A DNA stretch of 8,284 nucleotides from CAZMMV01 sp964637035 (GCA_964637035.1 CAZWTU010000071.1:1-8284), one strand, 5' to 3'. Shown: positions 1 through 6,127, counted from the stretch's first letter. Numbers and translations: made by a program. The notes: a model not told the origin generated them from the letters alone.

Positions 1-30
1 GTAGGTTTGGATTACAAGGCAGGTATGAAA
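1..30. repeat. Terminal overlap of a circular contig, left copy
   Basis: These 30 bases are identical to the last 30 of the window. They lie inside the coding sequence of the 67-aa gene and not in a repeat-like or transposon-like context. The simplest reading is an assembly overlap from a circular molecule of 8,254 bp, not a biological direct repeat. Confidence 0.9.
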
Positions 31-126
31 ATTACAGAAGTATGGATTGATGAAAGAAATACCGTATGTGTAAGGCTGAAAAATGGAGATTGGTATCATT
101 ATACTAAAGATGGTACATGGTTTTAA
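1..126 (+). CDS. Small hypothetical protein, C-terminal part (gene begins at 8177)
   Basis: This is the 3' part of the junction-spanning gene. Frame 1 is open from base 1 and ends with TAA at 124-126. Positions 1-30 duplicate 8255-8284, so this piece supplies residues 27-67 of the 67-residue protein. The C-terminal half is rich in Trp, Tyr and His (WIDERN, NGDWYHYTKDGTWF) and looks like a short beta-hairpin fold, with no signal peptide or membrane segment. Two tandem hairpins follow it, and then the cargo operon. No function can be assigned. Confidence 0.75.
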   Translation, partial: VGLDYKAGMKITEVWIDERNTVCVRLKNGDWYHYTKDGTWF

Positions 127-135
127 AAATAAATA

Positions 136-176
136 AAGGGAATTCGCTATAGTTTGTCGACCTTACGAATTCCCTT
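136..176. repeat. Inverted repeat (hairpin A) after the 67-aa gene
   Basis: Perfect 11-bp arms, AAGGGAATTCG at 136-146 and its complement at 166-176, flank a 19-base loop. Each arm also contains the palindrome GAATTC. No T-run follows (the next bases are ACCACAAC), so it is not a standard intrinsic terminator. It could be an RNA processing or stabilising structure, a protein-binding dyad, or part of an origin. It sits 10 bases after the stop of the 67-aa gene. Confidence 0.7.
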
Positions 177-185
177 ACCACAACA

Positions 186-226
186 CTCAAAGAGTATTGC
201 AGGAACATTATATCATACTCTTTGAG
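186..226. repeat. Inverted repeat (hairpin B) before the cargo operon
   Basis: Perfect 12-bp arms, CTCAAAGAGTAT at 186-197 and its complement at 215-226, enclose a 17-base loop. Like hairpin A, nine bases upstream, it has a long loop and no following T-run. It ends 24 bases before the start codon of the first cargo gene, so in mRNA it would sit just upstream of that gene's ribosome site. A regulatory role is plausible but not shown. Confidence 0.7.
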
Positions 227-250
227 ATTCAAACAAGGGGGAAGAATATA

Positions 251-427
251 ATGTTCAAGATTATAAAAGGTACAGATGATCCATTGGAATATTCTCATGA
301 AGAATTACTTAACAGTCTAAAAAGTGGTGATGAATTTACCAGTAAAAGAATAGAAAAGGAACTTAGGAAAATGGAAAACAAGATAATAAATATACTAAGT
401 AGTCCTACAAAGAAATTGAAAAAATAG
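251..427 (+). CDS. Small charged hypothetical protein (58 aa)
   Basis: First gene of the cargo operon. An in-frame ATG exists at 197, but it lies inside hairpin B and has no ribosome site. The ATG at 251 is preceded by AAGGGGGAAG (235-244) and is the better start, giving 58 residues. The protein is hydrophilic and mostly helical, with a mixed-charge middle (about 29-45) and a basic Lys-rich tail, and it has no signal peptide or membrane segment. It ends 17 bases before the polytopic membrane protein, so co-expression is likely. I do not recognise the family. A cytoplasmic accessory or regulatory role is only a guess. Confidence 0.65.
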   Translation: MFKIIKGTDDPLEYSHEELLNSLKSGDEFTSKRIEKELRKMENKIINILSSPTKKLKK

Positions 428-444
428 GTACAAAGGAGGCAAAA

Positions 445-1287
445 ATGGGGAAAATAATAATAAAATTATTGTCTGATTTCTTAGAGGGGTTAACTACTTT
501 GACGGATAATACCTTAATGAATTTAGCTGAGAAACCATTTGCAATTGAAAAATCAATGACAGGACTTGGAATAACACAGTTTGATAATATATTTAAAATG
601 TTTATATCTATAGGGGTATCACTGATAGTTATTAAGTTTCTAAAAAAGGGTTTCGATATGTATGTTCTCTGGACAGATGGAGATGCAGATGCAGACCCCC
701 TACAATTAGTTATAAACTTTGTAAAAGCTATGGCTATAGCACTGACATTTTCATATCTATATAGCTATTTTGCAGAAATAATATTGAATATAACAAATGA
801 TGTATTAAAGGCAATAGGGTTATATGACAACTTAGCTAATCCATATTCAGGGGATATTATAGGCAATATACTTAATGTTAGAGATATTACTTTAACAAGT
901 ATAGTAGGGTATGTAATATTTTTTATAATGTTTATCATCTTAGAAATAAAATTAACAGCCGTAGGTTTTGAAATGTTGATATTAAGAATAGGAGCACCAC
1001 TTGCTTGTGTAGGATTAATGGATGCAGATAAAGGAGTATTTCACACATATTCACAAAAGTTTTTCCAAGTAGGTATAACCATAATGGTACAAGTTACAAT
1101 GATGAAATTAGCATTATCTCTAATGATAGCAGGACATTTAATTTGGGGCTTAACTGGGGCATATTTTGCAATGACAACACCTAAATTTATCAAAGAGTTT
1201 TTAATCTTCTCTAGTGGAGGAGGAATCGCAAATAATTTATATACAGGTGCAAGATTGCTAGATATGGGGAAAAGCCTAATTAGATAG
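445..1287 (+). CDS. Polytopic membrane protein resembling TrbL/VirB6 conjugation proteins
   Basis: A 280-aa integral membrane protein starting at ATG 445 behind a near-perfect AAAGGAGG (432-439). Hydrophobic segments are visible at about residues 50-67, 88-113, 150-170, 172-192 and 206-240. A charged D/A-rich loop (about 77-85) lies between the first two, and a Gly-rich stretch (258-260) lies near the C-terminus. The size, the spacing of helices and the long central hydrophobic block resemble the TrbL/VirB6-like inner-membrane channel subunits of Gram-positive conjugative elements; this is resemblance by eye, not a profile match. It sits between a small cytoplasmic protein and a membrane-anchored coiled-coil protein. 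No VirB4 or VirD4 ATPase is encoded on this plasmid, so if it is a channel part it must work alone or with chromosomal or co-resident machinery. Confidence 0.65.
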   Translation: MGKIIIKLLSDFLEGLTTLTDNTLMNLAEKPFAIEKSMTGLGITQFDNIFKMFISIGVSLIVIKFLKKGFDMYVLWTDGDADADPLQLVINFVKAMAIALTFSYLYSYFAEIILNITNDVLKAIGLYDNLANPYSGDIIGNILNVRDITLTSIVGYVIFFIMFIILEIKLTAVGFEMLILRIGAPLACVGLMDADKGVFHTYSQKFFQVGITIMVQVTMMKLALSLMIAGHLIWGLTGAYFAMTTPKFIKEFLIFSSGGGIANNLYTGARLLDMGKSLIR

Positions 1288-1325
1288 TTTGAACTTAGAA
1301 AAATAAATAAAGGGGATGAATCAAG

Positions 1326-2024
1326 ATGACTAAAAAACAAGAAAAACTTATGATGGTAGGATCTGTGGTAATAATTATGCTTTTAATATTTGGGATATTC
1401 AAATTGAATAAGTATTATGATGACAAGCACCAAGAGGAAATTACTTTAGAAATGGAAGAGAGAGCCAGAGAGGAAGAAAGGCTAGAAAAAATAGAATTAG
1501 AAAAGAAAAAAGCAGATGAAGAAAGAAAAAAAGAGGAAACTGCAAAGTTAAGAGAGCAATTTAGAAAAGATGCTGAAAAGAATAAAGGAATTAGCCAAGG
1601 TAGTAATCAAGGCAATAATTCAAATACTGGAACTGGAAAAGTACCAGAACCAGAAGTAAAACAAGGAACAGATAGTAATGGAAATAAAATAACAGTAACT
1701 AAAGTACCTAAAATAAATCCAAGTTCATCTCCTGAAGATGTAGAAAAGCCTAGTAAAAAAGAACCTGCACCTGCTACACCACCAAAAGAAAATACTAATG
1801 TAACAGTAACTAAACCACCTACATCAGCAAAGGATGAAGGAACTAATAATTCAACTTATCCAAATACAAAGCCTAGTGAAGAAAATAAGAATAATAATAC
1901 TGGGAAAACTGGAAATCCATTAATAGATAATGTCAAGGGCGACCCTGCAAAAGGACCTGATTCAATGAAATCTGAAGATATTGGAGACCCTAATAAAAAA
2001 ATGGGTCAAGGAGATAAATTTTAA
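1326..2024 (+). CDS. Membrane-anchored coiled-coil protein with long disordered tail
   Basis: A 232-aa protein with three clear parts. There is a short Lys-rich cytoplasmic start and one transmembrane helix (about residues 9-27). A highly charged Glu/Lys/Arg helix follows (about 35-88), almost certainly a coiled coil. The tail (about 89-232) is low-complexity, rich in Pro, Thr, Asn, Lys and Gly, and contains a repeated VTK(V/P)P motif near 123-128 and 160-165. By the positive-inside rule the tail should be outside the cell, where its length could cross part of the wall. The ATG at 1326 follows AAAGGGGATGA (1309-1318); the ATG at 1316 gives only a few codons. The gene lies 38 bases after the polytopic protein, and its stop lies within the ribosome site of the next gene. 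It may scaffold the membrane protein to the secreted protein. No family recognised. Confidence 0.75.
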   Translation: MTKKQEKLMMVGSVVIIMLLIFGIFKLNKYYDDKHQEEITLEMEERAREEERLEKIELEKKKADEERKKEETAKLREQFRKDAEKNKGISQGSNQGNNSNTGTGKVPEPEVKQGTDSNGNKITVTKVPKINPSSSPEDVEKPSKKEPAPATPPKENTNVTVTKPPTSAKDEGTNNSTYPNTKPSEENKNNNTGKTGNPLIDNVKGDPAKGPDSMKSEDIGDPNKKMGQGDKF

Positions 2025-2035
2025 GGGGGGAGAAA

Positions 2036-3994
2036 ATGAAAAACAAAAGAATTATCTCAATGGTTTTAGCCTTCTCCCTTCTTTTTTCAATATCCATAAA
2101 ATCATTTGCTAGTAAGAAGGATGATAATGCTAATACTGGAGGAGGGACTACTAAACCTGCTGTAGTTGGAAAATATAGGTCTAGTGAATGGATGTATAAG
2201 GCATCTGTTTATGTAGGATTATCCGATAAAGCTGATACTAAGACACCTATAGGTGGATATAAATTAATAGGAGAACCAGTTTATGTAAGACCAAACTTTC
2301 CAATGCCCAATAATACAATGTTTACTGAAAACAATAAAATACAATACTTAAATGGTGCCGGAATACAAACCACCTTTAATCCAATAGAAATAGTAGACAA
2401 TGATGTACCAAGGATACCAGTAACACATCAAGGAAATCTAAATAATGTTAAATCTTATTTTGGAGATACAAATACCTTAGAAAAGATATTAGACAGATTG
2501 GCTATAAAATATGGAACAACTAAAGAAGGCTTAGTATCTGGAATTAATTTTAATATAGCTAATCAAAATGGACAGTTTTTACCTGAAGATATATTGCCAA
2601 GTAAAAATCCTGAAACTGGAAGATATCAAAATTTAGTACCTTGGGTTATTGTCTATGAACCAGTAGCTATAGCACATTTAAGAGATGGGCAGACAAGAAT
2701 AGCCTTTACTGCAACAGAATATGCTATAGCTCAAAAGCAAGGATATTTTGATTTTTTCTATAGTAGTCCTCAAGCACAATGGATAGCAAATATGACTCAT
2801 GCTAATTTACCTAACTCTATAGTGCTAGAAGAAGATTGGTTTGGTTTTAAAGCCTACAAGCCTTTAGGAAATAATGTTAAGTGGAGTGATGATAGGATTA
2901 TAGCAGGTGGTGGTTGGGGTATGAGAATACTTAGGCCAGGTGAAAGGCATCCTGAAGACCCACCAGAGGAAGAAGATCCACCAGGTAAAAATATAACACT
3001 TAGAAATATTGACATAGGAGATTATAGAACTGATACAGATGTAGTAACTTCATTTTGGGTAGAATCAGATTATGAAATAAATCCAGATAGTCCTGGATAT
3101 GTAGATTTTTATATTGATGGAGTAAGAAAACATAGACAAGAATTTGTATTACCTGAGGGTGGTAGTCAAGTGGTATGGGTTAAATGGCATACTCCGAAAG
3201 ACCCTAAAACAGTCACAGTTGAAGCAGTGGCATCTAAGGGTAGAGTACAGTCAAGTAGCACTCAAAAACTTCGTGTAGTCGATTTGGACGCATATGAACC
3301 ACCAGACCCAAGGGCAAGAGACCCCAAGACTGGTAAAGTTATAGAAAAACCTTCTTGGTTTGAAATGGTTAATCATCCTAACATACCAAATGAAACCTAC
3401 AATGAGTGGTCAGTATGGTCAGCATGGTGGCAAGAAAATTGGATTTGGATTTCTACTGGTGAAGATTCAGGATATTGGTATGATGATGGATGGTGGGTAT
3501 TTTACCAAAATCATTACTCTGCATCCATAAGCATGAATAATCATGATATGACATTTAAACCAGATGAAAAAGTACCAACGGCTACAAGATATTACAATGA
3601 ATGGACTATGAAGTCTGGTTATGGTTGGAATTTAGATACTAGAATAAGGCTTAATTCCAATGGTTCTAATGCAGTAGCTAAGCAAGGAAATAATATAACT
3701 TATCTACCAGAATATAAGTACAAGGGTTATCTAAGATTATCAGAAAGGGTTAGAGATTTAGAATTTACACTTAAAAAGAATAGATTTTCAACTTTTGAAC
3801 AAAGAGTACACTTTACTCCACTTTGGTATCCAAATGATAAATATACAATGTACACTAGAGTAATTGATGTATGGACACCAGCAGGACATTTATATATAAA
3901 TAAAAATGAATATATGAATATCCAAGGTTCTGTATTGGATGATTATAAAGCAGTACCTAGTAAAGTTGATAGATGGTGGAATCAAAACCTTTAG
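2036..3994 (+). CDS. Large secreted protein with Ig-like and Trp/Tyr-rich regions
   Basis: A 652-aa protein with a Sec signal peptide: basic start, hydrophobic core about residues 9-21, and a likely cut after the Ala in SFA (24-26). A globular N-terminal region (about 45-302) follows. Then comes an acidic Pro-rich hinge (303-318), a beta-rich segment of about 100 residues (319-418) that looks like an Ig-like or CARDB-type domain, and a second linker. The C-terminal region (about 440-652) is unusually rich in Trp and Tyr, densest at 458-490. There is no LPxTG motif and no C-terminal membrane helix, so the protein is secreted or held by interactions. The start is set by AAGGGGGGAG (2023-2032). 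It is the last gene of the cargo operon. Aromatic-rich surfaces often bind carbohydrate or wall polymers, so adhesion or wall binding is possible, but I do not recognise the family. Confidence 0.8.
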   Translation: MKNKRIISMVLAFSLLFSISIKSFASKKDDNANTGGGTTKPAVVGKYRSSEWMYKASVYVGLSDKADTKTPIGGYKLIGEPVYVRPNFPMPNNTMFTENNKIQYLNGAGIQTTFNPIEIVDNDVPRIPVTHQGNLNNVKSYFGDTNTLEKILDRLAIKYGTTKEGLVSGINFNIANQNGQFLPEDILPSKNPETGRYQNLVPWVIVYEPVAIAHLRDGQTRIAFTATEYAIAQKQGYFDFFYSSPQAQWIANMTHANLPNSIVLEEDWFGFKAYKPLGNNVKWSDDRIIAGGGWGMRILRPGERHPEDPPEEEDPPGKNITLRNIDIGDYRTDTDVVTSFWVESDYEINPDSPGYVDFYIDGVRKHRQEFVLPEGGSQVVWVKWHTPKDPKTVTVEAVASKGRVQSSSTQKLRVVDLDAYEPPDPRARDPKTGKVIEKPSWFEMVNHPNIPNETYNEWSVWSAWWQENWIWISTGEDSGYWYDDGWWVFYQNHYSASISMNNHDMTFKPDEKVPTATRYYNEWTMKSGYGWNLDTRIRLNSNGSNAVAKQGNNITYLPEYKYKGYLRLSERVRDLEFTLKKNRFSTFEQRVHFTPLWYPNDKYTMYTRVIDVWTPAGHLYINKNEYMNIQGSVLDDYKAVPSKVDRWWNQNL

Positions 3995-4007
3995 GTTAAA
4001 TAAAAAT

Positions 4008-4048
4008 AGATATACCCTCCTTCCCATTCTGGGAAAGAGGGTATATCT
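4008..4048 (+). terminator. Strong hairpin ending the cargo operon
   Basis: Arms of 12 bp (4008-4019 with 4037-4048) continue into a 6-bp inner stem (4021-4026 with 4030-4035) and a 3-base loop, giving a very stable hairpin 13 bases after the stop of the secreted-protein gene. The tract after it is A-rich instead of a T-run, so termination efficiency is uncertain. The position still makes a terminator the best reading. On the minus strand the hairpin would be followed by a short T-rich tract. Confidence 0.6.
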
Positions 4049-4115
4049 TAAAATAAAATATCTTTAGAACCAGAGCCTATAATTATTATTTATTATAATT
4101 AAACCTAGAGAATGG

Positions 4116-4207
4116 TTTCATCTGCTAAAATATTCATGGCGAAGTGAAAGAGTAATTTTAATTTATATCTTTTTCACCTTCGCCTATTTTTTATAAAGCA
4201 GATGAAA
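4116..4207. other. Long imperfect hairpin, candidate part of a single-strand origin
   Basis: Outer arms of 11 bp (TTTCATCTGCT at 4116-4126 with its complement at 4197-4207) enclose a second stem, 4138-4149 with 4172-4184, which has 12 pairs and one bulged base. Rolling-circle plasmids of this class need a single-strand origin, usually a non-coding imperfect stem-loop, to convert the displaced strand. This is one of two such structures in the gene-free stretch between the cargo operon and oriT. I could not match a named ssoA, ssoU, ssoT or ssoW consensus. Confidence 0.4.
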
Positions 4208-4273
4208 TTTAATAAAGCAAGGTGGAGATTTTTTAAGTGGTTTTCTTAAAAAATACTACCTTGCTTTATTAAA
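4208..4273. other. Second long hairpin, candidate part of a single-strand origin
   Basis: Perfect 16-bp arms (4208-4223 with 4258-4273) continue, after a small internal loop, into a 10-bp A/T stem (4228-4237 with 4245-4254) and a 7-base loop. It directly abuts the previous hairpin, so the two would form consecutive long stem-loops when single-stranded. Their position next to oriT suits lagging-strand initiation after replication or transfer, which is inference. Confidence 0.4.
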
Positions 4274-4315
4274 AATGAACGGAAACTTTAGTAATAAAGT
4301 TTTGGACTAATTTGC

Positions 4316-4326
4316 TTTTGACTTTG
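4316..4326 (+). repeat. Direct repeat TTTTGACTTTG, left copy flanking oriT
   Basis: This 11-base sequence recurs exactly at 4433-4443. The two copies bracket the oriT hairpins. Each contains a TTGACT hexamer that could act as a -35 box, or they may be binding sites for a relaxosome accessory protein. Confidence 0.5.
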
Positions 4327-4347
4327 CTTTTTTTCGCAAGAAAAAAA

Positions 4348-4430
4348 CACACACTTCATTTATGAAGTATAGTGTGCTATACTTTACATGGAAGTAGCAA
4401 CCGATTAAGCTACTGTGCCATGTAAAGTAT
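4348..4430 (+). other. oriT: Origin of transfer (oriT), pMV158/MobV type
   Basis: The segment AGTATAGTGTG followed by CTATACTTTACATGGAAGT closely matches the pMV158-family oriT (RSA) recognised by MobM-type relaxases. By analogy the nick would fall after the G at 4376. The nick-proximal hairpin is clear: ACTTCAT (4353-4359) pairs with ATGAAGT (4362-4368), then a 3-base bulge, then CACAC (4348-4352) with GTGTG (4372-4376). A second dyad pairs 4379-4391 with 4418-4430 (13 bp) and 4393-4398 with 4409-4414. A MobV relaxase gene follows on the same strand, as in known members. Just upstream, an 8-bp T/A stem with a GCAA loop lies at 4328-4347. Confidence 0.88.
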
Positions 4431-4432
4431 GG

Positions 4433-4443
4433 TTTTGACTTTG
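4433..4443 (+). repeat. Direct repeat TTTTGACTTTG, right copy flanking oriT
   Basis: Exact second copy of 4316-4326. Its TTGACT (4435-4440) lies 18 bases upstream of TAGATA (4459-4464), a weak possible promoter for the mobilisation genes. Confidence 0.5.
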
Positions 4444-4469
4444 AATTTTTGTTATTTTTAGATAAAACA

Positions 4470-4577
4470 ATGGATATTGAAAAAGAAAAATTGCTAGCTC
4501 TGGGGTTGGACTATAATACCTTATATTCACAACGATTGAAATATCAAGTTATTACGAGCATATGGGGGTGGCTATGA
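4470..4577 (+). CDS. Possible 35-aa leader ORF coupled to the HTH gene
   Basis: ATG at 4470 opens a 35-codon frame whose TGA stop (4575-4577) overlaps both candidate starts of the next gene (ATG 4574 in an ATGA overlap, and ATG 4577). The end-to-start overlap suggests translational coupling. Against it, there is no good ribosome site before 4470 and the predicted peptide matches no family I know. A possible promoter (TATAAT at 4512-4517) would also start transcription inside it. It may be a leader peptide, the relic of a longer gene, or chance. Confidence 0.3.
   Translation: MDIEKEKLLALGLDYNTLYSQRLKYQVITSIWGWL
4491..4517 (+). promoter_or_regulatory. Possible promoter for the HTH and relaxase genes
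   Basis: A perfect TATAAT lies at 4512-4517, with TTGCTA at 4491-4496 as the best -35 box, although the 15-base spacer is short. It would start transcription near 4524, about 50 bases before the HTH gene. The alternative TTGACT/TAGATA pair at 4435-4464 is weaker in the -10. Confidence 0.35.
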
Positions 4578-4774
4578 TGTTAAGTAGATTAAGAAGGTTG
4601 TTTAAAAATGAACCTAAGAAAAAGCCTTTTAAAAATTCTAATGGTAGACCAAAAATCGAACTAGATAAAGACCAAATATTATTATGGAAATATGGTGCTG
4701 GTAAAAGTAATTCAGAAATTGCAAGAGAATTAGGAGTATCTGAAGGAACAATTAGAAATAGATTAAAGGAGTAA
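4577..4774 (+). CDS. Small DNA-binding protein with resolvase-type helix-turn-helix
   Basis: A 65-aa basic protein. Residues 24-65 (from GRPKIELDK to the end) look like the C-terminal helix-turn-helix of serine recombinases (HTH_7/Hin-like): a GRPK lead-in, then the core SNSEIARELGVSEGTIRNRL. The catalytic domain is absent, so it cannot recombine DNA alone. The N-terminus is an Arg/Lys-rich arm. The frame is open from ATG 4562, but no ribosome site precedes that codon; GGGGGTG (4564-4570) sits 6 bases before ATG 4577, which I prefer (ATG 4574 is possible). It lies between oriT and the relaxase gene and ends 29 bases before that gene. Binding at oriT or at the mob promoter, as a relaxosome helper or repressor, is plausible inference. 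Confidence 0.75.
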   Translation: MLSRLRRLFKNEPKKKPFKNSNGRPKIELDKDQILLWKYGAGKSNSEIARELGVSEGTIRNRLKE

Positions 4775-4803
4775 TTTTCTTAATAATTGAAAGGAGGAAT
4801 TTC

Positions 4804-6066
4804 ATGAAAAATTATGCAGTTGTTCATATGCAGAAATTTAAAAGCTATGATTTAAAGGGAATTCAATTTCACAACCAAAGGGAAAGGGAAAGTAAAACTA
4901 ACCCTGATATTAATAAAGAAAAGTCCCATTTAAATTATGACCTACACAATCAAGAAAATATTAATTATAATAAAAAAGTTGATGAAATTATTAAGAAAAA
5001 TGTAATCACAAATAGAAAAATTAGGAAAGATGCAGTAAGAATGTGTAATTTTATTGTTACTTCTGATAAAAGTTTCTTTGAAAATTTATCGCAGGAGGAA
5101 CAAGATCAGTTTTTTAAAAAGTCTTATGAATTTTTTAAAGACAGGTATGGAGAGGATAAAATTGTATCTGCTATGATTCATCTTGATGAAGCCACTCCTC
5201 ATATGCACCTATCATTAGTTCCAGTTATAGAGAATAAGTTATCTGCTAAAAGATTATTTAATAGAAAAGAGTTATTGGCTATACAAGAAGAATATCCTAA
5301 ATACATTCAAAAAGAAGGGTTTAAATTAAAACGAGGTCAAGAAGGTAGTGATAAAAAACATTTAACTACTCAGGAATTTAAAGAAGAGAAGATAAAAGAG
5401 TTAGATATAGATATTGAGAAAAAAAACAAGATGATTAATAATTTTAATAAGAATTTCCCTGAATTAAGAAAAAAGGTAGAGAAGGAAATAAATGAGCATT
5501 TTGACAATGCTATAAATGGATTTAAAGGAGTTTTAAAGGTTTTAGGTGATATTGATAAGGATAATAATAAAGATTTGCCTACAACCCCTTTAAATCCCTT
5601 AGAGGGTGAAGCCTTGAAGGAAAGAATGATGGAGTTAGCAAAAGGGCAAGGATTAGAATTTAAAGAAGATAATGGCAATCAACAAAAACAAATTGAATTA
5701 CATCTACTTATAGAAATATTTAATGAAAGTTATCGTAATATTAAAAAAGATATAGATAATAGTTTAAATACTGAAAAAACTTTAAAAAATAAGATAGGGT
5801 CTTTAAAATTAGAAATAGATAATATAAAAAGTATAAAAGGTTTAGTAACGCAATTAGAAGATTATCAAAAGGTAGTAGAAGAAAATAACCCAGCATATTT
5901 ACATGGTCTTTTAAAAAATAGAAGTAATGTAAATTCAGAAAATGAAGATTATAAAAATTATATTCAGGAAAAAGGATTAGAAAAAGATTTTGATGATTAC
6001 CTTGAAGAGGTTAATCAAGAAATATTAGAAATGAATTTAGAACAACAATTGGATTTAGAAAGATAA
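4804..6066 (+). CDS. mobV: MobV-family relaxase (Pre/Mob plasmid mobilisation protein)
   Basis: A 420-aa relaxase that would nick oriT (near 4376), attach to the DNA end and lead the strand through a conjugation channel supplied by another element. The N-terminal third carries the Mob_Pre signature motifs: the conserved His region FHNQRERES (22-30) with NPD (33-35), the NYDL motif (44-47), and the metal-binding motif HLDEATPHMHL (126-136) with H126, D128, E129, H133 and H135. In the pMV158 relative MobM an N-terminal His is the proposed nucleophile; H23 is the likely equivalent. The rest (about 185-420) is charged and largely coiled-coil, as is usual for oligomerisation and membrane contact. 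A strong AAAGGAGG (4790-4797) precedes the ATG. It appears intact and is followed by a terminator. Confidence 0.93.
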   Translation: MKNYAVVHMQKFKSYDLKGIQFHNQRERESKTNPDINKEKSHLNYDLHNQENINYNKKVDEIIKKNVITNRKIRKDAVRMCNFIVTSDKSFFENLSQEEQDQFFKKSYEFFKDRYGEDKIVSAMIHLDEATPHMHLSLVPVIENKLSAKRLFNRKELLAIQEEYPKYIQKEGFKLKRGQEGSDKKHLTTQEFKEEKIKELDIDIEKKNKMINNFNKNFPELRKKVEKEINEHFDNAINGFKGVLKVLGDIDKDNNKDLPTTPLNPLEGEALKERMMELAKGQGLEFKEDNGNQQKQIELHLLIEIFNESYRNIKKDIDNSLNTEKTLKNKIGSLKLEIDNIKSIKGLVTQLEDYQKVVEENNPAYLHGLLKNRSNVNSENEDYKNYIQEKGLEKDFDDYLEEVNQEILEMNLEQQLDLER

Positions 6067-6094
6067 AAAAACACCTGAAAAGGTGCTTTTTTTT
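6065..6094 (+). terminator. Bidirectional intrinsic terminator after the relaxase gene
   Basis: Stem CACCT (6072-6076) and AGGTG (6081-6085) closes on a GAAA loop, with A7 before it (6065-6071) and T8 after it (6087-6094). The A-run reads as a T-run on the minus strand, so it can stop transcription from both sides. It separates the mobilisation unit from the replication unit. Confidence 0.88.
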
Positions 6095-6109
6095 GTTTTT
6101 TGTTTTGTG

Positions 6110-6127
6110 TTCTTTCTTATCTTGATA
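6110..6127 (+). other. dso: Double-strand origin of rolling-circle replication (dso), pC194/pUB110 type
   Basis: The sequence TTCTTTCTTATCTTGATA matches the nick-site consensus of the pC194/pUB110 plasmid family. By analogy the initiator cuts between G6124 and A6125 and stays linked to the 5' end. It lies about 210 bases upstream of a Rep gene of the same family on the same strand. Confidence 0.88.

Noticed and set aside
1..30. Terminal 30-base identity as a mobile-element direct repeat or target duplication
   Set aside because: It lies within one continuous coding frame, and no transposase or inverted ends are present. Assembly overlap of a circle explains it fully.
197..250. N-terminal extension of the first cargo gene to ATG 197
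   Set aside because: That ATG lies inside hairpin B and has no ribosome site, whereas ATG 251 has AAGGGGGAAG just upstream.
104..298. Minus-strand frame of 64 codons over the hairpin region
   Set aside because: It overlaps two hairpins and two plus-strand genes and has no ribosome site or recognisable protein.
1041..1340. Minus-strand frame of 99 codons inside the polytopic membrane gene
   Set aside because: It is antisense to a well-supported membrane protein gene and has no convincing start.
4505..4517. TTGGAC next to TATAAT as a promoter pair
   Set aside because: The two hexamers are separated by no usable spacer, so they cannot act together. Only the TATAAT was kept, with the weak TTGCTA upstream.
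4577..4774. Serine recombinase or resolvase
   Set aside because: Only the helix-turn-helix part is present. There is no catalytic domain with its N-terminal active-site serine.
5370..5678. Minus-strand frame of 102 codons inside the relaxase gene
   Set aside because: Its Ser/Phe/Leu-rich composition is what an antisense read of a Lys/Glu-rich coding region gives, and it has no ribosome site.
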